The notes under the pieces: model-generated
Told to the model about the DNA's origin: nothing
What the model saw: only the letters and a program-made list of their open reading frames with translations
The model's database searches: none
Part shown: piece by piece, positions 1 through 5,398 of the stretch
Numbering within the stretch: position 1 is the stretch's first letter
Layout: each line of letters opens with the position of its first letter
Source: Candidatus Kaiserbacteria bacterium CG_4_10_14_0_2_um_filter_50_16
GTDB taxonomy: Bacteria; Patescibacteriota; Minisyncoccia; Phycocordibacterales; Phycocordibacteraceae
Reading direction: 5' to 3'
Assembly (NCBI GenBank): GCA_002793115.1
Contig: PFPP01000033.1
Location: 1-7,219, forward strand
Length of the DNA stretch: 7,219 nucleotides
Made by a program: the position numbers and the translations under genes

Positions 1-135
1 ATGAGTAAAGTATAGCGCGTCCTGCCATAGGCGGGACGCATGTCGCACGCTATCCAAAAAGAATAGCCACTCGCGTGTGAGAGTGGCTGGGACGGAAGAA
101 CTTCAAACTTCAGTCGTGGATCAACGTATGTCAAG
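1..135. other. Structured non-coding leader upstream of nusA
   Basis: No gene is supported here. The stretch contains three possible hairpins. Bases 17-26 pair with 30-39 (10 bp, one G-U, three-base loop). This stem can be enclosed by 12-17 pairing with 48-53, which leaves nine inner pairs and a one-sided bulge. Bases 65-72 pair perfectly with 81-88 around an eight-base loop. Bases 91-98 pair with 108-115 with one G-A mismatch. None is followed by a T-tract, so they are not clear intrinsic terminators. They could be the 3' UTR of a gene outside the window or part of a structured RNA. The first 15 bases read M-S-K-V-stop and may be the end of an upstream gene. Confidence 0.4.
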
Positions 136-164
136 TTGACATATAAAAATGGGTTTAGTATCTT
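136..164 (+). promoter_or_regulatory. Promoter of nusA
   Basis: A perfect TTGACA -35 box (136-141) is followed after 17 bases by TATCTT (159-164), which matches four of six -10 positions. Transcription would start near 171 and give a leader of about 58 bases before the nusA ATG at 229. The same bases could be read as a TTG start extending NusA by 31 residues; the -35 match makes the promoter reading far more likely. A weak hairpin (181-185 with 189-193) followed by a T-rich run lies in the leader, but the stem looks too short for an attenuator. Confidence 0.6.
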
Positions 165-228
165 TACACTATCTGAAATATCCGCGATGCGGGCTTTCTT
201 TATAAAAAGTGCGACATACACATTCCAT

Positions 229-1611
229 ATGATTGATTTAAAGACCATCAATGCAGTGCTCGGGGAGTTCGAAGACAGAGGTATCAGCCGCACGACGATG
301 ATCGACGCTGTCGAAAGCGCGATGGCGACCGCGTATAAGCGCGAATACGGCAAGCATGGGCAAATTGTCCGCGCCAAGCTCGACCTCGATACTGGCACAA
401 TCTCTTTTGAACAAATTAAAACAGTAGTAGATGACACTACCGTTAGATTCCCTACACCGGATGAAAAAGCAGAAGAGGAACATATATCTCCATATCATCC
501 GCATGGAGGGTGGTCAGGCGACCATGTAGAGCACAGTTTAACTGAGGGTGAATTACCACGCCTTGATTCCGAGAAGCATATCCTTCTTGAAAACGCGAAG
601 CTTATCAAGCGCGGCGTTTCCGTGGGCGAGGAGATCATCTTCCCGCTCGAACCGCAGGACGACTTCGGCCGCATCGCGGCGCAGACCGCCAAGCAGGTGG
701 TCATCCAGAAGGTGCGCGAAGCGGAGAAGCTCTCCATGATGGAGGAATTCAGCGAGAAGAAAGGTCAGATAGTGAGCGGCATCGTTCAACGTATGGAACG
801 CGGAGCGATCTTCGTCGATCTCGGACGCACGACCGGCATCATTCCCTACGAGGAGCAGATTCCGGGTGAGCGGTATCGCATGGGCGAGCGCATTCGCGCC
901 TATCTCTATGCAGTAGATGAAGGTTTCCACGGCGTGTATCTGCGGCTTTCCCGCGCGCATCCGAAGTTCGTCGTGAAGCTTTTTGAAATGGAGGCGCCAG
1001 AGCTCGCCGCCGGTTCTATCGAAGTAAAAGCGCTCGCGCGCGAGCCGGGCAGCCGCACGAAGATCGCGCTTGCCTCGCTTGATCCGCACGTCGATCCGGT
1101 CGGCTCTCTCGTCGGTCGGCGCGGCGTACGTGTCTCGACCGTGATGAGCGAGCTCGGCGGCGAACGCATTGACATTATTGAATGGAACGACGATGCAAAA
1201 GAGTTTGTGAAGGAGGCCCTTTCCCCCGCCACGCCGCTTGAAGTCGTTCTCGACGAGGCCGATCACCGTGCAACCGTGACGGTTACCGAAGACGAACAGT
1301 CACTCGCTATCGGCCGCGGCGGCCAGAATGTGCGGCTGGCAGCGAAGCTTACAGGGTGGAATATTGATATCATTTCAGCCGGCGGTACTGAAGTCGCTGA
1401 GTCTGACGGCGAAACAGTTGCAGTCGCGTCAGAAGGGAATCCAGCAGAAGCAATTGGAATTATGCCGACAGAAAGCAATGAAATTGTTACCGAAGAAATC
1501 TCACAGATGACCATTCTACCAGCTGAAGAGGAATTGACGGAGCTCCCTGCGAGCGACGAAACTATCGCCGATAAGGAAGAAGATCGCGATACGGTGAAGG
1601 ACGATGTATAA
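229..1611 (+). CDS. nusA: Transcription termination/antitermination factor NusA
   Basis: NusA binds RNA polymerase and nascent RNA and modulates pausing, termination and antitermination in the cytoplasm. The 460-residue protein has the family order. An N-terminal polymerase-binding domain (about 1-176) comes first, with the ISRTTMIDAVESAMATAYKR helix region. An S1 domain follows (about 177-242), then two KH domains with the signatures GSLVGRRG (about 292-299) and AIGRGGQNVRLA (about 360-371), then an acidic Glu/Asp-rich tail (about 388-460). The N-terminal domain carries a polar insert at about residues 70-117, including HPHGG, encoded by DNA that looks AT-richer than its flanks. ATG 229 was chosen because the protein then begins MIDLKTINAV as the family does; longer frames from 136 or 187 would overlap the promoter or leader. 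No Shine-Dalgarno is visible. hppA follows after 20 bases. Confidence 0.95.
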   Translation: MIDLKTINAVLGEFEDRGISRTTMIDAVESAMATAYKREYGKHGQIVRAKLDLDTGTISFEQIKTVVDDTTVRFPTPDEKAEEEHISPYHPHGGWSGDHVEHSLTEGELPRLDSEKHILLENAKLIKRGVSVGEEIIFPLEPQDDFGRIAAQTAKQVVIQKVREAEKLSMMEEFSEKKGQIVSGIVQRMERGAIFVDLGRTTGIIPYEEQIPGERYRMGERIRAYLYAVDEGFHGVYLRLSRAHPKFVVKLFEMEAPELAAGSIEVKALAREPGSRTKIALASLDPHVDPVGSLVGRRGVRVSTVMSELGGERIDIIEWNDDAKEFVKEALSPATPLEVVLDEADHRATVTVTEDEQSLAIGRGGQNVRLAAKLTGWNIDIISAGGTEVAESDGETVAVASEGNPAEAIGIMPTESNEIVTEEISQMTILPAEEELTELPASDETIADKEEDRDTVKDDV

Positions 1612-1612
1612 T
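1607..1612 (+). promoter_or_regulatory. Possible -10 box before hppA
   Basis: A perfect TATAAT overlaps the nusA stop codon, 19 bases before the hppA ATG. No good -35 box lies 16-18 bases upstream, so this may be chance or a weak internal promoter within a nusA-hppA transcript. Confidence 0.25.
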
Positions 1613-1631
1613 ACTTAAAAATAAAAATCAT

Positions 1632-3773
1632 ATGAGCACAGGACTTGAACTAGTACTTGCGTGCGGCGTTATTGCGCTCCTCTACAGCATATGGGCGGTG
1701 CGGTCGGTCCTTTCAAAAAGCCCAGGGAATGCTCGCATGCAAGAAATCGCTTCAGCAATTCAAGAAGGCGCACGTGCGTATCTGAATCGACAATATCGGA
1801 CGATCGCCATCGTCGGCGCAGTTATTTTTGCGCTCGCTTGGCTCCTCCTCGGATTAGAAGTTGCCATCGGATTCATAATCGGAGCAGTACTCTCCGGCGC
1901 GACTGGCTACATCGGCATGAACGTTTCGGTGCGCGCCAATGTACGCACGGCGGAGGCGTCGCGACAAGGTCTGGCATCCGGGCTTGCGCTCGCATTCCGT
2001 TCAGGAACAGTAACCGGCCTCTTGGTCGCAGGCCTCGGGCTTATCGGCGTCGCCGGGTACTATGCTTTCCTTGTGTACGGTCTCGGATTTGATATCAACG
2101 TGGTCGCGCAAGGCCGCGTCATACAGAATTCGCTCGTGGCGCTCGGTTTCGGGGCATCGCTCATTTCTATTTTTGCCCGTCTCGGCGGCGGCATCTTCAC
2201 CAAAGGTGCTGATGTGGGCGGCGACATGGTCGGCAAGGTGGAAGCCGGCATACCGGAGGACGATCCGCGGAATCCGGCCACCATTGCCGACAACGTCGGC
2301 GACAATGTGGGCGATTGCGCCGGTATGGCCGCAGACCTATTTGAAACGTATGTGGTAACCACGGTCGCTACCATGGTGCTCGCCTCGATCTATTTCGTCG
2401 GTGACGTGAAGTGGACGCTCATGCTCCTGCCGCTTGCCATTGCCGGCATGTGCATTCTCACATCGATCGCCGGCAGTTTTTTCGTTCGGCTCAGTGCGAG
2501 CCAGCACATTATGGGCGCGCTCTATAAAGGAATACTGGCAACCGGTATCCTCTCTCTCGCCGGGCTGTGGCCGCTCTTGAATAACCTTATTCCGGGAGGA
2601 ATTGGCGCGAGACTGACGACGACAGAAGGCCTCTCATTCACCGGCAATGACCTGTTCTTCTGCGGTATCGTCGGGCTTGTCGTTACCGGCGCCCTCATCT
2701 GGATTAGCGAATATTACACCGGAAAGAACTTTCGTCCGGTGAAGAAAATCGCCGCAGCATCAGTCACCGGCCATGGCACCAATGTCATCCAAGGACTCGC
2801 GATGTCCATGGAGTCTACGGCGATGCCCGCGCTCGTTATCTGCGTCGGCATTATCGCGGCATATTCTTCCGCTGGGCTGTTCGGCATCGCCATCGCGGTG
2901 TCAACGATGCTGTCATTGGCCGGCATGATTGTCGCCTTGGACGCATTCGGTCCGGTGACCGATAACGCGGGCGGCATCGCCGAGATGGCCGGCCTCGAAG
3001 GTAGCGTGCGCAAGGTGACTGATGCTCTGGATTCAGTCGGCAATACGACCAAGGCGGTGACGAAGGGCTACGCTATCGGTTCGGCTGGATTAGGCGCGCT
3101 CGTGCTCTTCGCCGCGTATACCGAAGACTTGAAGTATTTCATTCATTCCGGAACCTACCAATTCTTTGCAGGAATGGACATTCCATCTTTCAGCCTTACC
3201 GATCCGTGGGTGGTGGTCGGTCTCTTTGTCGGCGGTCTGTTGCCGTATCTGTTCGGCGGCATCGCGATGACCGCTGTTGGTCGCGCGGCAGGAGCCGTCG
3301 TGGAGGAGGTGCGCCGACAGTTTCGGGAAATACCGGGCATCATGAAAGGTATCCAGAAGCCGGACTATGGTCGTGCCGTGGACATACTTACAAAAGCGGC
3401 TATCCGTGAGATGCTGATCCCAGCGCTTTTGCCGGTGTTGTCCCCGATCGCCTTGTTCGTGATTGTCAATGCCGTAGCTGGGAAGTTTGCGGCGTTCAAC
3501 GCCTTAGGCGCTATGCTTCTCGGCGTTATCGTGACGGGCTTGTTCGTCGCCATCTCTATGACTTCTGGCGGCGGCGCATGGGACAATGCGAAAAAGTATA
3601 TCGAAGATGGCAATCACGGCGGCAAGGGCTCTGATGCACACAAGGCGGCAGTCACCGGCGATACGGTCGGCGACCCGTATAAAGATACGGCAGGTCCCGC
3701 AATCAATCCGATGATCAAGATTACGAATATCGTAGCGCTACTCTTACTCGCGACACTTGCGGCTTTGTTCTGA
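1632..3773 (+). CDS. hppA: K+-independent proton-pumping membrane pyrophosphatase
   Basis: This integral membrane pump hydrolyses pyrophosphate to phosphate and moves protons across the membrane. Its 713 residues match the usual length for the family, which has about 16 membrane segments. The pyrophosphate site is intact: GADVGGDMVGKVE (192-204), DNVGDNVGDCAG (220-231), GPVTDNAGG (440-448), DNAKKYIEDG (651-660) and GDTVGDPYKDTAGPA (676-690). GNTTKAVTKG (470-479) places Lys at 474 and Thr at 477. K+-dependent members have Ala and usually Gly/Ala there, so this copy should be K+-independent and H+-specific. It starts at ATG 1632 without a Shine-Dalgarno, 20 bases after nusA, probably in the same transcript. 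In a small-genome, probably fermentative cell it could recover energy from biosynthetic pyrophosphate or energise the membrane; that role is inferred. Confidence 0.97.
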   Translation: MSTGLELVLACGVIALLYSIWAVRSVLSKSPGNARMQEIASAIQEGARAYLNRQYRTIAIVGAVIFALAWLLLGLEVAIGFIIGAVLSGATGYIGMNVSVRANVRTAEASRQGLASGLALAFRSGTVTGLLVAGLGLIGVAGYYAFLVYGLGFDINVVAQGRVIQNSLVALGFGASLISIFARLGGGIFTKGADVGGDMVGKVEAGIPEDDPRNPATIADNVGDNVGDCAGMAADLFETYVVTTVATMVLASIYFVGDVKWTLMLLPLAIAGMCILTSIAGSFFVRLSASQHIMGALYKGILATGILSLAGLWPLLNNLIPGGIGARLTTTEGLSFTGNDLFFCGIVGLVVTGALIWISEYYTGKNFRPVKKIAAASVTGHGTNVIQGLAMSMESTAMPALVICVGIIAAYSSAGLFGIAIAVSTMLSLAGMIVALDAFGPVTDNAGGIAEMAGLEGSVRKVTDALDSVGNTTKAVTKGYAIGSAGLGALVLFAAYTEDLKYFIHSGTYQFFAGMDIPSFSLTDPWVVVGLFVGGLLPYLFGGIAMTAVGRAAGAVVEEVRRQFREIPGIMKGIQKPDYGRAVDILTKAAIREMLIPALLPVLSPIALFVIVNAVAGKFAAFNALGAMLLGVIVTGLFVAISMTSGGGAWDNAKKYIEDGNHGGKGSDAHKAAVTGDTVGDPYKDTAGPAINPMIKITNIVALLLLATLAALF

Positions 3774-3779
3774 TATACT
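3750..3779 (+). promoter_or_regulatory. Candidate extended -10 promoter for the 59-aa gene and clpP
   Basis: TGATATACT (3771-3779) forms an extended -10 element (TG, one base, TATACT) and starts inside the hppA stop codon. GCGACA (3750-3755) is a partial -35 match 18 bases upstream. Transcription would begin near 3786, within a few bases of the ATG at 3789, so the transcript would have almost no leader. Confidence 0.4.
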
Positions 3780-3788
3780 CTTACCCTC

Positions 3789-3968
3789 ATGCTCCCTGAT
3801 CTTAACAATTCCTCACCGCCGTCTATGCCCTCCCCGAAGGCGCAGTCGTGGGGAGCTCTTATCTCAATCATTATTATCGTGCTTATGATTATCATCGGCG
3901 CTTTCTACGCATGGGGTCAGCGGATAGCCGAGCAGAATGCCCTTACCGCATCAACGACTGCGCAATAA
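3789..3968 (+). CDS. Small single-helix membrane protein, 59 aa
   Basis: Function unknown. The ATG at 3789 opens a 59-residue frame. A short polar, Ser/Pro-rich N-terminus (1-20) is followed by W21 and a very hydrophobic segment, about residues 23-42 (ALISIIIIVLMIIIGAFYAW), then GQRIAEQNAL and a Thr/Ser/Ala tail. This fits one transmembrane helix, probably with the short tail on one side; there is no signal-peptidase or lipobox motif. It lies 15 bases after hppA and 22 before clpP, so it is probably co-transcribed with clpP, and it may have its own promoter inside the hppA stop. My impression is that similar short membrane proteins occur in Parcubacteria, but I cannot confirm this here. It could be a small partner of a membrane complex; nothing in the sequence says which. 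Confidence 0.72.
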   Translation: MLPDLNNSSPPSMPSPKAQSWGALISIIIIVLMIIIGAFYAWGQRIAEQNALTASTTAQ

Positions 3969-3990
3969 TCCAGAATAAAATCACTTGCCT

Positions 3991-4593
3991 ATGAATATAC
4001 AAAAACAACCGCGCGCCTCAGTGCTTGTTCCGATGGTCATCGAAAAGAGCCAGTTCGGCGAGCGCGCCTACGATATTTACTCGCGGCTCTTGAAGGAGCG
4101 CATCGTCTTTCTCGGCGGTCCTATAGATGACGATACCGCGAACCTCGTCATCGCTCAACTCCTTTTCCTTGAAGCGGAGGATTCGAAGAAGGACATTTCG
4201 CTTTACATCAATTCTCCGGGCGGCTCTGTCACGGCAACTCTTGCAATGGTAGATACTATGAATCATGTGAAGCCCGCGGTTTCGACCGTGTGCGTCGGCA
4301 TGGCGGCTTCGGGGGCGGCGATTCTCCTCTCCGCTGGCGAGAATGGCAAGCGATTCGCGCTTCCGAATGCCGAGGTGATGATTCATCAACCACACGGCGG
4401 AGCCGAGGGCCAAGCAACTGACATTGAAATTACTGCGAAGCAGATTATCAAGCTCCGCGAACGGCTCAATAGGATTCTAGCGAAGAACACTGGTCAGTCG
4501 TTTGAGAAAGTTGAGAAAGATGTCGAGCGCGACTTCTTTATGACCGCAGATGAAGCAAAAAAATATGGTCTAGTTGATAAGGTGTATTCGTAA
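3991..4593 (+). CDS. clpP: ATP-dependent Clp protease proteolytic subunit
   Basis: ClpP forms the double-ring serine protease chamber that degrades proteins unfolded by ClpX or ClpA/C. The 200-residue protein has the usual length. The catalytic triad is complete: Ser107 in GMAASGA, His132 in MIHQP and Asp181 in ERDFF, spaced as in Escherichia coli ClpP. The oxyanion region SPGGSV (75-80) and the handle region GGAEGQATDIEI (136-147) are also present. ATG 3991 was preferred to the in-frame TTG at 3985 because it is the stronger start codon and gives a normal N-terminus. No Shine-Dalgarno is visible. It is the last gene of the compact nusA-hppA-clpP block. No partner ATPase gene is in the window, and no terminator is evident after the stop. 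Confidence 0.96.
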   Translation: MNIQKQPRASVLVPMVIEKSQFGERAYDIYSRLLKERIVFLGGPIDDDTANLVIAQLLFLEAEDSKKDISLYINSPGGSVTATLAMVDTMNHVKPAVSTVCVGMAASGAAILLSAGENGKRFALPNAEVMIHQPHGGAEGQATDIEITAKQIIKLRERLNRILAKNTGQSFEKVEKDVERDFFMTADEAKKYGLVDKVYS

Positions 4594-4602
4594 ACTAATA
4601 GC

Positions 4603-4630
4603 TTGACTGGTATATACCAAAGTATATACT
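4603..4630 (+). promoter_or_regulatory. Promoter of the antitoxin gene
   Basis: TTGACT (4603-4608, five of six) and TATACT (4625-4630, five of six) are separated by 16 bases. The start codon at 4637 begins only six bases after the -10 box, so transcription should start at or beside the A of ATG and give a leaderless mRNA. Confidence 0.65.
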
Positions 4631-4636
4631 TTGGTA
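4608..4636. promoter_or_regulatory. Double-palindrome operator over the antitoxin promoter
   Basis: Two overlapping perfect palindromes cover the promoter: 12 bp at 4608-4619 and 22 bp at 4615-4636. Both contain the core GTATATAC, at 4610-4617 and 4622-4629, 12 bp apart centre to centre. Ribbon-helix-helix antitoxins typically bind tandem short palindromes about one helical turn apart, so this is very probably the autorepression site. Because it ends at the likely transcription start, it should act as DNA rather than as an RNA hairpin. Confidence 0.65.
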
Positions 4637-4909
4637 ATGGCCACAAACACAAAGACATTGCTCACGGTGAAAATCGATAAGAAGCTGAAAGAACGCGCGA
4701 AACGGACGGCCGCGGAGTTCGGCATTCCTCTCGGGACGATGGTAAATTCCTTTTTACTCAATACGGTAGAAAACCGTCGTTTTGTTCTTACGCTTCGTCC
4801 GACAGCGCGGCTTATGAAATCTATCATTGAAGCAGAGCGCGACTACAAGAATGGAAAATTGAAAGAATTTGATTCTGTTGAGAATTTTATTGCAGACCTT
4901 CATTCTTAG
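4637..4909 (+). CDS. RelB/DinJ-like ribbon-helix-helix antitoxin
   Basis: This is a 90-residue protein. The N-terminus (about 7-44) reads as a ribbon-helix-helix DNA-binding fold: a strand TLLTVKI (7-13), a basic helix (14-28), the turn FGIPLG, then a second helix (33-44). The charged C-terminal part (about 55-90) would wrap and neutralise a RelE-type toxin in the family. It probably represses its own promoter through the palindromes at 4608-4636. ATG 4637 was preferred to the TTG at 4631 because the TTG lies inside the operator, upstream of the likely transcription start. The toxin frame follows after three bases but is truncated, so this antitoxin may now be an orphan regulator. RelB/DinJ is a family-level call; the exact subfamily is uncertain. 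Confidence 0.78.
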   Translation: MATNTKTLLTVKIDKKLKERAKRTAAEFGIPLGTMVNSFLLNTVENRRFVLTLRPTARLMKSIIEAERDYKNGKLKEFDSVENFIADLHS

Positions 4910-4912
4910 AAT

Positions 4913-5029
4913 ATGCGCCTTGTCCTTTCGGCACGCTTTAAAAAACATTACCGCAATTTGCCACGAGCATTACAAATAAGAATGGATGAGCGACTGGTGA
5001 GCTTTACGGATAATATGCAAAAAACTTGA
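4913..5029 (+). pseudogene. Truncated RelE/YafQ-like toxin, N-terminal 38 aa only
   Basis: The frame starts three bases after the antitoxin stop, the usual toxin position. It begins MRLVLSARFKKHYRNLPRAL, which resembles the first strand and helices of the RelE/ParE superfamily, and continues to DERLVSFTDNMQ. It then stops (KT, TGA 5027-5029) at 38 residues, where full toxins run to roughly 85-95. The missing half holds the beta-sheet core and the residues needed for mRNA cleavage on the ribosome, so no toxin activity is expected. I found no continuation (such as the usual Asn-His and Gly-rich toxin motifs) in any frame just downstream. The stop codon lies inside the -35 box of the next promoter, which suggests a rearrangement junction near 5020 rather than a point mutation. 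Confidence 0.62.
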
Positions 5030-5053
5030 CAGAAAAAGATAGTTTGCTATGCT
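5026..5053 (+). promoter_or_regulatory. Strong promoter for the 33-aa peptide gene
   Basis: A perfect TTGACA (5026-5031) and TATGCT (5048-5053) are 16 bases apart, and TG at 5045-5046 makes an extended -10. Transcription should start near 5060, about 60 bases before the ATG at 5120. The -35 box overlaps the premature stop of the toxin. Confidence 0.65.
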
Positions 5054-5070
5054 GTTAGGCAAAGTTTAGG

Positions 5071-5097
5071 GGCAGTTCCAGTGGCAGGAAATGCCGC
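5071..5097 (+). promoter_or_regulatory. Leader RNA with two mutually exclusive hairpins
   Basis: In the predicted leader, 5071-5074 pairs with 5092-5095 and 5076-5079 with 5087-5090 across a G-A mismatch, giving a seven-base loop. Alternatively, 5081-5086 pairs with 5092-5097 around a GGAAA loop. The two folds share 5092-5095 and cannot coexist. Neither covers the ribosome binding site at 5106-5112 directly. I do not recognise a known riboswitch family. Confidence 0.35.
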
Positions 5098-5105
5098 AAT
5101 GAAAA

Positions 5106-5112
5106 AAGGAGG
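5106..5112 (+). promoter_or_regulatory. Strong ribosome binding site deciding the 5120 start
   Basis: AAGGAGG lies seven bases before ATG 5120, which is ideal spacing. It lies only three bases before the alternative ATG 5116, whose frame is short (23 codons). No other gene in the window has a comparable Shine-Dalgarno. Confidence 0.65.
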
Positions 5113-5119
5113 AAAATGA

Positions 5120-5221
5120 ATGAAAGAGAAAGAGAAAGAGAAGGGGAAGGTCACTACGTTTGGTTACCTAACGTGTCACAGATGTGACGAAATAGGTACT
5201 ATTTATAATAGAGTTTCTTAG
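5120..5221 (+). CDS. Unrecognised 33-aa Lys/Glu-rich CxxC peptide
   Basis: I do not recognise this gene. The frame from ATG 5120 to TAG 5219-5221 encodes 33 residues: a charged repeat (KEKEKEKGK, 2-10), then VTTFGYLTCHRCDEIGTIYN (11-30) with Cys19-His20-Arg21-Cys22, then RVS. A single CxxC could be half a zinc site completed by dimerisation, a redox pair, or the start of a longer zinc ribbon lost to a stop. Expression looks deliberate: there is an extended -10 promoter, a foldable leader and an ideally spaced Shine-Dalgarno. A six-codon frame (MKKGGK, 5099-5119) ends in TGA directly before this ATG in the same frame, so coupling or readthrough is conceivable. The peptide may be a leader or signal product, a small zinc protein, or a gene remnant. 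It is followed by an AT-rich spacer before rny. Confidence 0.5.
   Translation: MKEKEKEKGKVTTFGYLTCHRCDEIGTIYNRVS
5123..5140 (+). repeat. Hexanucleotide tandem repeat AAAGAG x3
   Basis: Three exact copies of AAAGAG encode the Lys-Glu repeat near the start of the 33-residue peptide. Six bases are two codons, so gain or loss of a unit would keep the frame and change only the length of the charged arm. Confidence 0.7.
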
Positions 5222-5398
5222 TTTTGCATAACTTTATAAGTTTAAGAGGATTTAAAATCTTAGACCGCGCGGATTAGAGATATTCTCGAATGAATTATTC
5301 GTGATTTTATGCTAGAGTTTCTTTATACCGTCTCGCTGATTGGATGATACTAGAGAACGACCGTTTGTCCCATTACTTTTTAAATTTATTGGGCGCTT
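5222..5398. other. AT-rich spacer before rny
   Basis: No convincing gene lies here. It holds a weak AT hairpin (5230-5234 with 5238-5242), the perfect palindrome CCGCGCGG (5265-5272) inside an imperfect dyad (5257-5260 with 5278-5281), and a small hairpin (5287-5291 with 5297-5301). TATGCT (5308-5313) and GATACT (5346-5351) could be -10 boxes for rny, but neither has a good -35 box; TTTATA (5322-5327) is the best partial one. No T-tracted terminator separates the small peptide gene from rny, so transcription could continue into rny. Confidence 0.4.

Noticed and set aside
181..200. Attenuator-like hairpin followed by a T-rich run before nusA
   Set aside because: The stem has only four Watson-Crick pairs and one wobble pair, too weak to call a terminator.
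136..228. TTG-initiated 31-residue N-terminal extension of NusA
   Set aside because: It overlaps a perfect -35 box and the predicted leader, and NusA proteins normally begin where ATG 229 starts.
553..1266. Long antisense frame opposite nusA
   Set aside because: It is a mirror of a GC-rich coding region, and nusA on the + strand is certain.
3985..3990. TTG start two codons before the clpP ATG
   Set aside because: ATG 3991 is the stronger codon and gives a normal ClpP N-terminus; nothing favours the extension.
4631..4636. TTG start two codons before the antitoxin ATG
   Set aside because: It lies inside the 22-bp operator palindrome and upstream of the expected transcription start.
5116..5187. 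Alternative frame from ATG 5116 (M-N-E-R-E-R...)
   Set aside because: The ribosome binding site is only three bases away and the frame ends after 23 codons; ATG 5120 has ideal spacing.
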